Below, in pieces: positions 9,495-18,385 of a stretch of 64,000 nt of DNA. Numbering within the stretch: position 1 is the stretch's first letter; each line of letters opens with the position of its first letter. Both the position numbers and the translations under genes were made by a program. The notes beneath the pieces are model-generated. The model did no database searches and had not been told where the DNA came from. It saw only the letters and a list, made by a program, of their open reading frames with translations. Source of the stretch: Microbacterium oxydans (GTDB lineage Bacteria; Actinomycetota; Actinomycetes; Actinomycetales; Microbacteriaceae); contig NZ_CP092891.1 of NCBI RefSeq assembly GCF_026559675.1, forward strand, positions 1,736,001-1,800,000. Direction: 5' to 3'.

Positions 9495-10051
9495 GCGTCT
9501 CTCACTTCCTTGACGGCGCCCCGCAACTGCGTGCGCACTCGGGAGAGACGGTTCCGGACGACGGCATGGGTCACGCCGAGCTCCTCGGCCGCCGCCTGGT
9601 AGGCGTAGCCCTCCGAGGCGCACAGGCGGAAGATCTCGCGGTCGAGCTCGCTCAGGGTGCCCACCTCGGCAGCGATCCGCGCCGCCAGCTCAGCGGTGAT
9701 GACCTGCTCCTCCACGCCCACGGTCTCCGGGAGCTGCGTCTCGTCGATGGCATCGGCGGTGTGCGCCTGGTCGCGGCGACGCTGTCGAAGCCGGTTCGCT
9801 GCCTGGAAGCGGCAGATCGTGGCCAGCCACGGCAGGATCGACTCGCCCTGCAGCTCGAGGCCCGGGAGCTTGCGCCAGGCGACGACGAACGTCTCCTGCG
9901 TCACGTCCTCCGCATCGGCGGGCGATGCGAGTATCCCCTGGGCGATCCAGTAGACCGGTCGGACATGTGCGCGGTACAGCTCGCGGAAGGCGCTCTCGTC
10001 GCCACCCGCGGCCTGGGCCGCCCATTTCTGATCACTCGTCTGCACGGGCAT
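9491..10051 (-). CDS. ECF-type RNA polymerase sigma factor
   Basis: A 186-residue sigma-70 family protein. Region 2 (about 20-90) contains the DAEDVTQETFVVAW stretch of ECF sigmas. Region 4 (about 130-180) carries an HTH ending in GVTHAVVRNRLSRVRTQL. It directs RNA polymerase to a small regulon and is usually held by a co-transcribed membrane protein. The ATG at 10051 has a weak AGG immediately upstream. Its stop overlaps the start of the DUF4349 gene. Confidence 0.92.
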   Translation of the reverse strand: MPVQTSDQKWAAQAAGGDESAFRELYRAHVRPVYWIAQGILASPADAEDVTQETFVVAWRKLPGLELQGESILPWLATICRFQAANRLRQRRRDQAHTADAIDETQLPETVGVEEQVITAELAARIAAEVGTLSELDREIFRLCASEGYAYQAAAEELGVTHAVVRNRLSRVRTQLRGAVKEVRDA

Positions 10052-10168
10052 CCTGATTCCGTTCGGTGTCTCTCACCCGGTAAGTGTCGACGGATGCCCC
10101 ATCGTCTCAGATCCGCGGGCGTGCCGATCAGGGCCGGTCATCTGTTCCCCACGATGCCACCGCTCCGG

Positions 10169-10174
10169 TAGCAT
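10169..10174 (+). promoter_or_regulatory. -10 box TAGCAT of the terC leader
   Basis: TAGCAT matches the TANNNT boxes seen before other genes here. Transcription would begin near 10181, just at the 5' end of the folded riboswitch candidate. Confidence 0.5.
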
Positions 10175-10182
10175 TGCCCGGG

Positions 10183-10281
10183 CGAGAGGGAGTATCCCGG
10201 ATCCGCGCGTAACGTCATCACGAGCACCGTCATCGCTGCTCCGGGCGCGCGACGCACTTCTGTGCGGGGGAGAGACTTTCG
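10183..10281 (+). ncRNA. yybP-ykoY (Mn2+) riboswitch candidate
   Basis: The 5' strand CGAGAG (10183-10188) pairs with CTTTCG (10276-10281) as P1. GGGAGTA follows P1 on the 5' side and GAGA precedes it on the 3' side, matching the conserved flanks of the yybP-ykoY class. The core between them is GC-rich and can form two coaxial arms. The class senses Mn2+ and very often precedes terC/alx-type genes, as here, 39 nt upstream. No U-tract terminator is seen, so control may be translational. Identification is from conserved positions and context. Confidence 0.75.
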
Positions 10282-10320
10282 ACTCATTCCCGACCCCTCC
10301 GCGAAAGGTGCAGTGCGCCC

Positions 10321-11325
10321 TTGGAAATCCCCGTCTGGTTCGAGATCACCTCGATGGTCGTCCTCACGATCATCCTGATCGGCGACCTGCTCCTCATCCG
10401 GCTGCGGCCGCACATCCCTTCGACGAAGGAATCCACCCTCTGGGTGGTCTTCTACGTCGGCCTCGCGCTGCTGTTCGCGGTGCTCCTCGGGAACGTCGGG
10501 GGCTGGCAGAACGCGGGCGACTTCATCACCGGCTGGGCGCTGGAGTACAGCCTCTCCATCGACAACCTGTTCGTCTTCGTGCTGATCATGGCCCAGTTCG
10601 CCGTGCCGCGCCGCCTGCAGCAGCAGGTCCTCATGGTGGGCATCATCATCGCGCTCATCCTGCGCGGGCTGTTCATCCTCGCGGGCGTCGCGATCGTCGA
10701 GAACTTCTCGCCGATCTTCTACATCTTCGGCGCCTTCCTCATCTGGACGGCGATCCGTCAGGCGATGCCGGACGGCGACCACGAGGGCGAGGTGCAGCGC
10801 GAGAACTTCATCGTCCGGCTGCTGCGTCGCCGCGTCGACATCAGCGAGACGTACGACGGGTCGAAGATCCGCACCACCGTGGACGGCAAGCGCATGTGGA
10901 CGCCCATGGTGATCGTCTTCATCACGATCGGCGTCACCGACCTGATCTTCGCGATCGACTCCATCCCCGCGATCTTCGAGATCACCACGAACGGATTCCT
11001 CGTCTTCTCGGCGAACATCTTCGCGCTCATGGGGCTGCGCCAGCTGTACTTCCTGCTGGGCGACCTGCTCGACCGTCTGCGCTACCTGCACTACGGCATC
11101 GCCGTCATCCTCGGCTTCATCGGCATCAAGCTCATCCTGCACGCGCTGCACGTGAACGAGCTGCCGTTCATCAACGGCGGTCAGCACGTCGAGTGGGTGC
11201 CGGACATCAGCAACATGGTCTCCCTCGGCGTGATCCTCGCCTCGATGACCATCGCGACGGTCGCGAGCCTGATCGCCTCCTCGCGCGAGAAGCGTGCGGA
11301 GAAGAAGGCCGCGCTCAGCGAGTGA
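10321..11325 (+). CDS. TerC/Alx family membrane protein
   Basis: A 334-residue TerC-family protein with about nine hydrophobic segments. It carries the family's paired acidic membrane motifs, SIDNLFVF near 80 and AIDSIPAIF near 220. TerC/Alx proteins export Mn2+, and some help metallate exported enzymes. The start is the TTG at 10321, the first codon giving the family N-terminus; no stronger start lies nearby. The upstream Mn-type riboswitch candidate supports a manganese-efflux role. Confidence 0.9.
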   Translation: MEIPVWFEITSMVVLTIILIGDLLLIRLRPHIPSTKESTLWVVFYVGLALLFAVLLGNVGGWQNAGDFITGWALEYSLSIDNLFVFVLIMAQFAVPRRLQQQVLMVGIIIALILRGLFILAGVAIVENFSPIFYIFGAFLIWTAIRQAMPDGDHEGEVQRENFIVRLLRRRVDISETYDGSKIRTTVDGKRMWTPMVIVFITIGVTDLIFAIDSIPAIFEITTNGFLVFSANIFALMGLRQLYFLLGDLLDRLRYLHYGIAVILGFIGIKLILHALHVNELPFINGGQHVEWVPDISNMVSLGVILASMTIATVASLIASSREKRAEKKAALSE

Positions 11326-11338
11326 CCCCGCGGCGGAC

Positions 11339-11364
11339 CTGCGCCCGGCTCAGAACTGGCGCAG
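11339..11364. terminator. Weak hairpin between convergent genes
   Basis: CTGCGCC (11339-11345) pairs with GGCGCAG (11358-11364) between terC and the convergent monooxygenase gene, extending into the latter's last codons. The stem is short and has no T-tract. Confidence 0.35.
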
Positions 11365-12663
11365 GTTCGCCTGCAGGCCGCCCTCCGCGTACTCGCGGCG
11401 GAGGATGCCGCGACGGCGCAGGATCGGCACGAGCTCGTCGAGCGTGCGGTGCAGCGTGACCGGGTGGAAATCGCCCCAGAGCAGGATGCCGTCGTTGCCC
11501 CAGTCGCCGAGCTCCTCGATCAGGTCGGCGAACTCCTCGGCGGTGCCCACGAATCCGGTGCGATCCGTGATCCGGCCCGCTCGGGCGAGTGCGGTCAGAT
11601 GCGCACGCAGCGGGGCGTCCTCCCCGCGGTCTCCGACGAGACGCTGGATGCTCCCGCGGGAGACGTGGGCGCCGAAGAGGGAGAGGTCGAGCGGGCGGTC
11701 GAGGTCGAGCGAGGTGAGATCCGTCTCCAGGTCGCTCGACTGCTTACGGGCGATCTGCACCAGAGCGGCGTCATCGGGGTGCGCGGACGCGGCGACGATG
11801 CGGTCGGCCTCCTCGCTGGACGACGTGATCACCGGCTGGATGGCGAAGAGGATCTTGATGTCCTCCGGGCGCCGTCCCTTCGCGATGGCGGCCTCGTGCA
11901 CCTTGGCGCGGTAGGCGCGCACCGACTTCTCGTTCAGCGGAGCGAGGGCCAGCTGGACATCGGAGTTCGCCCCCGCGAAGCCGAGGCCGCGGCCGGAGCC
12001 GCCGGGGGAGACGATGGCCGGCTCGCCGTCGGTGAAGGGGATCGCGTTGAGCGGACCGTCGAAGGAGAAGTACTCGCCGCGGTGACGGATCGGGCGCAGC
12101 TTCGACCCGTCCGCGTAGACGTCGGTCGCGCGGTCGGCGACCAGGGCGCCGTCGTCCCAGCTGTGCCAGAGCGCGCGGATGCCGTCGAGCCACTCCTCCG
12201 CGCGGTCGTAGGCCTCGTCGTGGCCGAGCTGCGGGGCGTCGGAGAAGTGGCGCGCGCTTCCGGTGTCCGTCACGACGTTCAGGCCGAGGCGGTGACCGCT
12301 CAGGTGCTGCAGGGTCGCGAACTGCCGCGCCGAGGTGAAGGGCAGCGAGGCCGCGGGGTTCACGGTGGGCACCACGCCGAGGTGCTTCGTGGCCTGGAAC
12401 AGGTACGGTGCGAGCAGCAGCGGGTCGTGCTTGGGGCCGCCGAAGGCATGGCGCACACGGATGTCGATGGTCTCGGGGGAGCCGAGCGAGGGGCCGTCCT
12501 CGACGATCACGAGGTCGAACCCGGCCTGCTCCAGGGTCCGGGCGGCGTCCTGGTAGATCTCCGGACGCGTCCAGTCGTAGTCCCAGTCCAGGGAGGGATA
12601 GCCCCACCCCTGCGGGCCGAAGCCGCGCGCGAGGAACCAGCCGAAGTGCTGCGGGCGGCTCAT
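11350..12663 (-). CDS. LLM-class flavin-dependent monooxygenase (NtaA/DszA-like)
   Basis: A 437-residue bacterial luciferase-like oxygenase of the NtaA/SnaA/DszA group. Typical stretches include DLVIVEDGPSLG, LLLAPYLFQATKHLGVVPT and GLNVVTDTG. These enzymes use FMNH2 from a separate reductase to oxygenate chelators or organosulfur compounds, often releasing sulfur or nitrogen. The ATG at 12663 overlaps the stop of the upstream sulfhydrylase gene (ATGA), so the pair is a coupled unit. That points to organosulfur use, with the released sulfur feeding homocysteine synthesis; this is inference. No reductase gene is adjacent. Confidence 0.88.
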   Translation of the reverse strand: MSRPQHFGWFLARGFGPQGWGYPSLDWDYDWTRPEIYQDAARTLEQAGFDLVIVEDGPSLGSPETIDIRVRHAFGGPKHDPLLLAPYLFQATKHLGVVPTVNPAASLPFTSARQFATLQHLSGHRLGLNVVTDTGSARHFSDAPQLGHDEAYDRAEEWLDGIRALWHSWDDGALVADRATDVYADGSKLRPIRHRGEYFSFDGPLNAIPFTDGEPAIVSPGGSGRGLGFAGANSDVQLALAPLNEKSVRAYRAKVHEAAIAKGRRPEDIKILFAIQPVITSSSEEADRIVAASAHPDDAALVQIARKQSSDLETDLTSLDLDRPLDLSLFGAHVSRGSIQRLVGDRGEDAPLRAHLTALARAGRITDRTGFVGTAEEFADLIEELGDWGNDGILLWGDFHPVTLHRTLDELVPILRRRGILRREYAEGGLQANLRQF

Positions 12664-13955
12664 GCGACGGTCTCCCGCGCACCGGCGAGCACCCGGGCGA
12701 GATCCGAGATGAGGTCGTCGACGTCCTCGATCCCGACGGACAGGCGCAGGGTGCCGGGGCGGACGCCGAGTGCCTCCCGCTCCTCCTCGGTGCGCTGCGC
12801 GTGACTGGTGGTTCCCGGATGCAGGACCAGGGAGCGCACGTCGCCGATGTGGGTCATGTGCGTGAACACCTGCACCTCCTCCACGAAGCGCCGTGCAGCG
12901 GGGAGTCCGCCGCGGAGCGTGAAGGTGAAGATCGAGCCGAATCCGCCCTCGAGGTAGCGGAGTGCCGTGTCGTGGTCCGGGTGCGAGGGGAGCCCGACGT
13001 AGTCGACGCTCTCGACCTCGTCGTGCGCTTCCAGCCACTGCGCGATCTTGAGGGCGCTGGCGGACTGGCGCTCGACCCGCAGACCGAGGGTCTCGGCGCC
13101 CTGACCGATGAGGAAGGCGTTGAGTGGCGAGGGGGAGGATCCGAAGCGCGGCGCCACCGACTCGCGGGCATAGCCGATCCGTGCCCGGCCGCCATGGCGC
13201 GCCACGACGCTCGGCGTTCCGCCCCGGCCGGGGAGCACGAGGTGCGGGGCGTTGTGGCCCGCGCGTTCGGCATCGAAACGGCCGTCGTCGACGATCACCC
13301 CGCCGAGCACGGAACCGTGTCCGGCGATGAACTTGGAGGCGGAGTGGACGACGATCGCCGCGCCGTGCTCGATCGGACGCAGCAGCGCGGGGGTGGCCAG
13401 CGTGTTGTCGATGATGAGCGGGACGGCGGACTCGTCCGCGATCGCCGCGATCGCGGCGATGTCGAGCACGTCGTTGCGGGCGTTGGCCAGGGACTCGGCG
13501 AACAGCGCGCGGGTGTTCGGGCGGATCGCGGAACGCCAGGCGTCCGGGTCGGCGATGTCGTCGACGAAGGTGGTCTCGATGTCGAGCCGGGCCAGGTTGT
13601 CGAGGAAGAGTCCGCGGCTGCCCTCGTAGATGTGGGTGGACGACACGATGTGGTCACCCGCACCGGCGACGGTGAGCAGCGCGGTGGCGACGGCCGCCTG
13701 TCCGCTGGCGACCAGGACCGCGTCGGCGCCGCCTTCGAGGTCGGCGAGCTGACGCTCCACCGCGCGCACGGTCGGGTTCCCGGTCCGGGTGTACCCGAAG
13801 CCGGTGCCGGTGCTGAAATGGTCGGCCGCATGGTCGAAGTCGTCGAACTCGAAGCCCGCCGTGAGGTAGATCGGCGTCGCGCGGGACGCGGCGGTCTCGC
13901 GGCTCCTCGCCGCGTGGACCGCACGGGTGGCGAAGCGGGCGGTGTCGACGGTCAT
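12660..13955 (-). CDS. O-acetylhomoserine sulfhydrylase-type PLP enzyme
   Basis: A 431-residue Cys/Met-metabolism PLP enzyme. The PLP lysine lies in [11 protein letters not shown], preceded by the cofactor aspartate region ([11 protein letters not shown]). The N-terminus (ATRAVHAA, followed by [11 protein letters not shown]) is that of the MetY group, which makes homocysteine from O-acetylhomoserine and sulfide; cystathionine gamma-synthase is the main alternative. The ATG at 13955 matches the family start, although the frame continues upstream. It is divergent from the leu genes and overlaps the monooxygenase gene by 4 nt. Confidence 0.88.
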   Translation of the reverse strand: MTVDTARFATRAVHAARSRETAASRATPIYLTAGFEFDDFDHAADHFSTGTGFGYTRTGNPTVRAVERQLADLEGGADAVLVASGQAAVATALLTVAGAGDHIVSSTHIYEGSRGLFLDNLARLDIETTFVDDIADPDAWRSAIRPNTRALFAESLANARNDVLDIAAIAAIADESAVPLIIDNTLATPALLRPIEHGAAIVVHSASKFIAGHGSVLGGVIVDDGRFDAERAGHNAPHLVLPGRGGTPSVVARHGGRARIGYARESVAPRFGSSPSPLNAFLIGQGAETLGLRVERQSASALKIAQWLEAHDEVESVDYVGLPSHPDHDTALRYLEGGFGSIFTFTLRGGLPAARRFVEEVQVFTHMTHIGDVRSLVLHPGTTSHAQRTEEEREALGVRPGTLRLSVGIEDVDDLISDLARVLAGARETVA

Positions 13956-14024
13956 GCGGTGCCTCTCGGTCGTTCGGGTGCTCAACAGAGTGTCACGACG
14001 GATCGGAGCATGTCCCGGCGGTGG

Positions 14025-14030
14025 TAATCT
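14025..14030 (+). promoter_or_regulatory. -10 box TAATCT of the leu leader
   Basis: TAATCT lies 6 nt before the ATG of the leader peptide, so the leu transcript probably begins on that ATG. No clear -35 is seen. Confidence 0.6.
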
Positions 14031-14036
14031 GACGTC

Positions 14037-14087
14037 ATGCGGACCGTCCTCCTTCTTCTTAGGCGCCGCGACGAGACCTCGATCTGA
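14037..14087 (+). CDS. leuL: leu operon leader peptide
   Basis: A 16-residue [19 protein letters not shown], ends 58 nt before leuC. It holds four consecutive leucine codons (CTC CTT CTT CTT), including CTT codons that are rare in this GC-rich genome. This is the hallmark of ribosome-mediated attenuation by charged tRNA-Leu. A perfect 10-bp hairpin begins inside the 3' part of the ORF. Starting probably as a leaderless message, it would be translated at once. The mechanism (termination or RBS masking) is not settled by the sequence. Confidence 0.75.
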   Translation: MRTVLLLLRRRDETSI

Positions 14088-14104
14088 GCCCCTCCTCGTC
14101 GCGG
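14066..14104 (+). promoter_or_regulatory. leu attenuator hairpin
   Basis: CCGCGACGAG (14066-14075) pairs perfectly with CTCGTCGCGG (14095-14104) around a 19-nt loop. The left arm lies inside the leader ORF, 6 nt after the last leucine codon, where a stalled ribosome would cover it. The loop contains CCTCCT, complementary to the AGGAG before leuC. There is no T-run after the stem, so RBS accessibility rather than termination may be what is controlled. Confidence 0.6.
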
Positions 14105-14145
14105 AGTCCATCGTGGGCCGAACCGCCATCCACAGGAGACACGCA

Positions 14146-15591
14146 ATGACCACCACCGCAGACGGTGCCGCTTCCGCACGCCGCAGGACCCTGGCCGAGA
14201 AGGTCTGGGACGATCACCTCGTCGTCAAGGGCGAGGACGGCGAGCCGGACCTCATCTACATCGACCTGCACCTCGTGCACGAGGTCACCAGCCCGCAGGC
14301 CTTCGACGGTCTGCGCAGCGAGGGGCGGCCGCTGCGCCGACTCGACCTGACGATCGCGACCGAGGACCACAACACCCCGACGTGGGAGATCGACAAGCCG
14401 ATCGCCGACCTGACCAGCCGCACGCAGATCGAGACGCTGCGACGCAACGCCGCCGAGTTCGGTGTGCGACTGCATTCCCTGGGCGACGCGGAGCAGGGCA
14501 TCGTGCACGTCGTCGGCCCCCAGCTGGGCCTGACCATGCCCGGCATCACCGTGGTCTGCGGCGACTCGCACACGTCCACCCACGGCGCGTTCGGCGCGAT
14601 GGCGTTCGGCATCGGCACCAGCGAGGTCGAGCACGTCATGGCCACGCAGACGTTGCCGCTCAAGCCGTTCAAGACCATGGCGATCAACGTCGAGGGCACC
14701 CTGCGCCCCGGCGTCACCGCGAAGGACATCATCCTCGCCGTGATCGCCAAGATCGGCACCGGCGGCGGTCAGGGCTACGTGCTCGAGTACCGCGGCAGTG
14801 CGATCCGCGCCCTCTCCATGGAGGGGCGCATGACCATCTGCAACATGTCGATCGAGGCCGGTGCCCGCGCCGGCATGGTCGCCCCCGACGAGACGACGTT
14901 CGCGTACCTCGAGGGCCGTCCGCATGCCCCGAAGGGTCAGGACTGGGACGACGCGGTCGCCTACTGGCGCACCCTGCCGACCGACGAGGGCGCGACCTTC
15001 GACGCCGAGGTGTCCATCGACGCCGACCAGCTCGAGCCGTTCGTCACGTGGGGCACCAACCCCGGTCAGGGCAGCTCGCTCTCGGCCTCGGTGCCGAATC
15101 CGGCCGAGATCGCCGACCCGAACGAGCGGGCTGCGGCCGAGCGTGCGCTGGAGTACATGGCCCTGACGCCGGGCACCCCGCTCAAGGAGGTGCCGGTCGA
15201 CGCGGTCTTCATGGGATCGTGCACCAACAGCCGCATCGAGGACCTGCGCGCCTTCGCGTCGATCATCGAGGGCAAGAAGAAGGCCGACGGCGTGCGCGTC
15301 ATGGTCGTCCCCGGCTCCGCTCGGGTGCGTCTGGAGGCCGAGGCCGAAGGACTGGACAAGGTCATCAAGGACTTCGGGGCGGAGTGGCGCTTCGCCGGCT
15401 GCTCGATGTGCCTGGGCATGAACCCCGACCAGCTCGCGCCGGGGGAGCGCTGCGCCTCCACCTCGAACCGCAACTTCGAGGGCCGCCAGGGCAAGGGAGG
15501 CCGCACGCATCTCGTGTCGCCCCTCGTCGCCGCGGCGACCGCGATCCGCGGCACGCTGTCCAGCCCCAGCGACCTGACGGAAGGGTTCTGA
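14146..15591 (+). CDS. leuC: 3-isopropylmalate dehydratase large subunit
   Basis: A 481-residue aconitase-family subunit that, with LeuD, isomerises 2- to 3-isopropylmalate in leucine synthesis. The [4Fe-4S] ligands are C359 ([11 protein letters not shown]) and C419/C422 (GCSMCLG). [13 protein letters not shown] is the conserved substrate segment. The ATG at 14146 is preceded by AGGAG at good spacing. leuD follows after 3 nt. The preceding leucine-rich leader suggests attenuation control. Confidence 0.97.
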   Translation: MTTTADGAASARRRTLAEKVWDDHLVVKGEDGEPDLIYIDLHLVHEVTSPQAFDGLRSEGRPLRRLDLTIATEDHNTPTWEIDKPIADLTSRTQIETLRRNAAEFGVRLHSLGDAEQGIVHVVGPQLGLTMPGITVVCGDSHTSTHGAFGAMAFGIGTSEVEHVMATQTLPLKPFKTMAINVEGTLRPGVTAKDIILAVIAKIGTGGGQGYVLEYRGSAIRALSMEGRMTICNMSIEAGARAGMVAPDETTFAYLEGRPHAPKGQDWDDAVAYWRTLPTDEGATFDAEVSIDADQLEPFVTWGTNPGQGSSLSASVPNPAEIADPNERAAAERALEYMALTPGTPLKEVPVDAVFMGSCTNSRIEDLRAFASIIEGKKKADGVRVMVVPGSARVRLEAEAEGLDKVIKDFGAEWRFAGCSMCLGMNPDQLAPGERCASTSNRNFEGRQGKGGRTHLVSPLVAAATAIRGTLSSPSDLTEGF

Positions 15592-15594
15592 ATC

Positions 15595-16191
15595 ATGGAG
15601 AAGTTCACCACTCACACCGGCATCGCCGCGCCGCTGAAGCGCTCGAACGTCGACACCGACCAGATCATCCCGGCCGTCTTCCTCAAGCGCGTCACCAAGA
15701 CCGGCTTCGAGGACGCGCTGTTCCACGGCTGGCGCCAGGACCCGGAGTTCGTGCTCAACCAGGCGCCTTTCCAGGGTGCCTCCATCCTGCTCGCGGGCCC
15801 CGACTTCGGGACCGGATCGAGCCGCGAGCACGCCGTCTGGGCGCTGCGCGACTTCGGCTTCGCCGTCGTCCTCAGCCCGCGCTTCGCGGACATCTTCCGG
15901 GGCAACTCGGGCAAGCAGGGGCTCCTCGCCGCGACGATCTCGGAAGAGGATCTCGAGCGGTTCTGGGCCGAGATCGACCGGAATCCCGGGGTTCAGATGA
16001 CCGTCGACCTCGAGGCGCGCACCGCGTCGATCGGTGACGTCCAGGCCGAGATCGGGATCGACGATTACACTAGATGGCGGCTCCTCGAAGGGCTCGATGA
16101 CATCGGGCTCACGCTGCGCAATGAAGACAAGATCGCGCAGTTCGAGGCCCGTCGCGAGTCGTGGCGGCCCCGAACCCTTCCCGTCCAGTAG
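15595..16191 (+). CDS. leuD: 3-isopropylmalate dehydratase small subunit
   Basis: A 198-residue swivel-domain subunit. It has the N-terminal [12 protein letters not shown] motif and the active-site segment [14 protein letters not shown] that completes the LeuC active site. It starts 3 nt after the leuC stop, so the two are co-translated. A GC-rich hairpin follows it before murA. Confidence 0.97.
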   Translation: MEKFTTHTGIAAPLKRSNVDTDQIIPAVFLKRVTKTGFEDALFHGWRQDPEFVLNQAPFQGASILLAGPDFGTGSSREHAVWALRDFGFAVVLSPRFADIFRGNSGKQGLLAATISEEDLERFWAEIDRNPGVQMTVDLEARTASIGDVQAEIGIDDYTRWRLLEGLDDIGLTLRNEDKIAQFEARRESWRPRTLPVQ

Positions 16192-16196
16192 ACGGT

Positions 16197-16228
16197 GGGG
16201 GCGGGGGAGCCAGGGGCAACCCGCCCCC
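16197..16228 (+). terminator. Terminator-like hairpin after leuD
   Basis: GGGGGCGGG (16197-16205) pairs with CCCGCCCCC (16220-16228), followed by GATTT. It separates leuCD from the murA operon. Confidence 0.65.
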
Positions 16229-16256
16229 GATTTCCGTTGATGAAGTGAGGCTCCGA

Positions 16257-17624
16257 ATGACGACACCTGTGCGCGACGCTCTCCCGGACGGAGTCCCTGC
16301 ACTCACCGGAGACGTCCTCGCCATTCGAGGCGGACGTCCGCTCCGCGGTCGTGTCGACGTCAAGGGCGCGAAGAACCTGGCCACCAAGGCCATGGTCGCC
16401 TCCCTGCTCGGCGAGACCGTGAGCACCCTGCGCGACGTCCCCGCCATCAGCGATGTCGCCGTCGTCCGTTCGTTGCTCGAGGTGCACGGCGTGCGCGTCT
16501 CCGAGGGCGACGAGCCCGGTTCGCTGATCTTCGACCCGAGCGACGTCGAGTCCGCGCACTTCGAGGAGATCGACGCGCACGCGGGTGCCTCCCGCATCCC
16601 GATCCTCTTCTGCGGCCCGCTGCTGCACCGTCTCGGTCAGGCGTTCATCCCCGACCTCGGCGGATGCCGCATCGGCGACCGCCCCATCGACTTCCACCTG
16701 GATGCGCTCCGCAAGTTCGGGGCGATCGTGGAGAAGCTGCCCAGCGGCATCCGTCTCTCGACCGGCGGAAGCCGGCTGCACGGGGCGAACATCCACCTCC
16801 CGTACCCGAGTGTCGGGGCCACGGAGCAGGTGCTGCTCACCGCCGTCCGCGCCGAGGGCGTGACGGAGCTGCGTAACGCGGCCATCGAGCCCGAGATCAT
16901 GGACCTGATCGCCGTCCTGCAGAAGATGGGCGCGATCATCTCCTACGAGCCGAACCGCGTCATCGTCATCGAGGGCGTCGAGAAGCTCCGCGGCTACGAC
17001 CACCGCTCGATCTTCGACCGCAACGAGGCCGCGTCCTGGGCCTCCGCCGCGCTGGCCACGGACGGCGAGATCTTCGTCGGCGGTGCCAAGCAGCAGGAGA
17101 TGCTGACCTTCCTCAACGTCTTCCGCAAGGCGGGCGGCTGGTTCGACATCCAGGAGGACGGCATCCTCTTCCGCCGCGACGGCGAGATCAAGCCCGTCGT
17201 GATCGAGACCGACGTGCACCCGGGCTTCATGACCGACTGGCAGCAGCCGCTCGTCGTCGCCCTGACGCAGGCGCACGGCCGCTCCGTCGTGCACGAGACC
17301 GTGTACGAGAACCGGATGGGCTTCACGGACGCCCTGGTCAAGATGGGCGCCGACATCGTCGTGCACCCGCGCGGTCTGCAGGACGGTCCCCGTCGCGTTC
17401 CCCGTCGGGACCTCGAGCAGGCCGCCGTCATCACCGGTCCCACGCCGCTGCACGGCGCGGACATCGTGGTGCCCGACCTCCGCGGCGGATACAGCCACGT
17501 CATCGCTGCGCTGACCGCGTCGGGGGAGTCGAAGGTGTCGGGAGTGGACATCCTCAGCCGCGGCTACGAGAAGTTCCTCGCCAAGCTCGACGCGCTCGGC
17601 GCCGACTTCGACGTCATCCGGTGA
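16257..17624 (+). CDS. murA: UDP-GlcNAc 1-carboxyvinyltransferase
   Basis: A 455-residue EPSP-synthase-fold enzyme catalysing the first committed step of peptidoglycan synthesis. KGAKNLATKAM near the N-terminus matches the family's KNAALP-type loop. C137, in GGCRIGDRPID, corresponds to the active-site Cys of E. coli MurA, which in many actinobacteria is replaced by Asp (fosfomycin resistance); here Cys is kept. The ATG at 16257 has GAGG upstream and is preferred to an in-frame ATG inside the preceding terminator region. Its stop overlaps the next start. Confidence 0.93.
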   Translation: MTTPVRDALPDGVPALTGDVLAIRGGRPLRGRVDVKGAKNLATKAMVASLLGETVSTLRDVPAISDVAVVRSLLEVHGVRVSEGDEPGSLIFDPSDVESAHFEEIDAHAGASRIPILFCGPLLHRLGQAFIPDLGGCRIGDRPIDFHLDALRKFGAIVEKLPSGIRLSTGGSRLHGANIHLPYPSVGATEQVLLTAVRAEGVTELRNAAIEPEIMDLIAVLQKMGAIISYEPNRVIVIEGVEKLRGYDHRSIFDRNEAASWASAALATDGEIFVGGAKQQEMLTFLNVFRKAGGWFDIQEDGILFRRDGEIKPVVIETDVHPGFMTDWQQPLVVALTQAHGRSVVHETVYENRMGFTDALVKMGADIVVHPRGLQDGPRRVPRRDLEQAAVITGPTPLHGADIVVPDLRGGYSHVIAALTASGESKVSGVDILSRGYEKFLAKLDALGADFDVIR

Positions 17625-18385
17625 CCGCCGTGACGTCCCGGTCATCCGAGACGACGCGGCCGAGCATCTTCTGGCCGCTCGCCGCGCTGGTGATCCCGCC
17701 CGTCTCGCTGATCGCGAAGATCCGGGTCACCGGTGCGGAGAAGCTTCCGCAGCAGGGCTCGTTCATCCTCGCGCCGAACCACTACTCGGAGTTCGATCCG
17801 CTCATCGTGGCGGTCACCGTGTGGCGCGCGGGTCGGGCCCCTCGGTTCATGGCCAAGGAGAGCCTGTTCAAGGTGCCGGTGCTCGGCTGGTTTCTGCACC
17901 GCACCGGGATGATCCCGGTCGCCCGCACCTCGTCCGCCACCTCGGCGCGGCAGACGATGAAGCAGTCGGAAGAGCTCGTCGAGCACGGCCGCGGGGTCAT
18001 CGTCTACCCGGAGGGCACGCTCACGCGCGATCCCGACCTGTGGCCGATGCGCGGCAAGTCCGGCGCGGTGCGCCTGGCCCTCGCCGACGGCATCCCGCTG
18101 ATCCCGATGGCCCAGTGGGGCACGCAGGAGATCATGGGCCGCTATCAGAAGGGCCTGAGCCTCTGGCCGTTGCGCAAGCCCGTCCGGGTGCTCATCGGCG
18201 ATCCGGTCGACGTCTCCGACCTGCGCGGTCGTGCGGGGGAGCCGGCGGCCCTTACCGAGGCGTCGAACCGGCTGATGAACGCGATCACGGCACTCCTCGA
18301 GGAGCTGCGCGACGAGAAGGCACCCGCGGAGCGCTGGAACCCCGCGAGCCACGGCCAGAAGGAGACCGGACGCCTTGACTCCTAA
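17621..18385 (+). CDS. plsC: 1-acylglycerol-3-phosphate acyltransferase
   Basis: A 254-residue PlsC-family acyltransferase making phosphatidic acid. The catalytic NHX4D motif is NHYSEFD (H54, D59) and the phosphate-binding motif is YPEGTLTRD near 126. A hydrophobic segment near 18-33 would anchor it to the membrane. The GTG at 17621 overlaps the murA stop; a second GTG 9 nt later is also possible. It lies between murA and gpsA, linking phospholipid and cell-wall supply. Confidence 0.9.
   Translation: MTAVTSRSSETTRPSIFWPLAALVIPPVSLIAKIRVTGAEKLPQQGSFILAPNHYSEFDPLIVAVTVWRAGRAPRFMAKESLFKVPVLGWFLHRTGMIPVARTSSATSARQTMKQSEELVEHGRGVIVYPEGTLTRDPDLWPMRGKSGAVRLALADGIPLIPMAQWGTQEIMGRYQKGLSLWPLRKPVRVLIGDPVDVSDLRGRAGEPAALTEASNRLMNAITALLEELRDEKAPAERWNPASHGQKETGRLDS

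Noticed and set aside
12664..13038. 125-codon N-terminal extension of the flavin monooxygenase
   Set aside because: It lies within the sulfhydrylase gene in another frame and has shadow composition. The ATG at 12663 in the ATGA overlap matches the family start.
13956..14036. A SAM-type riboswitch before the sulfhydrylase gene
   Set aside because: The 81-nt gap on that side is too short and shows no SAM-I or SAM-II conserved core.
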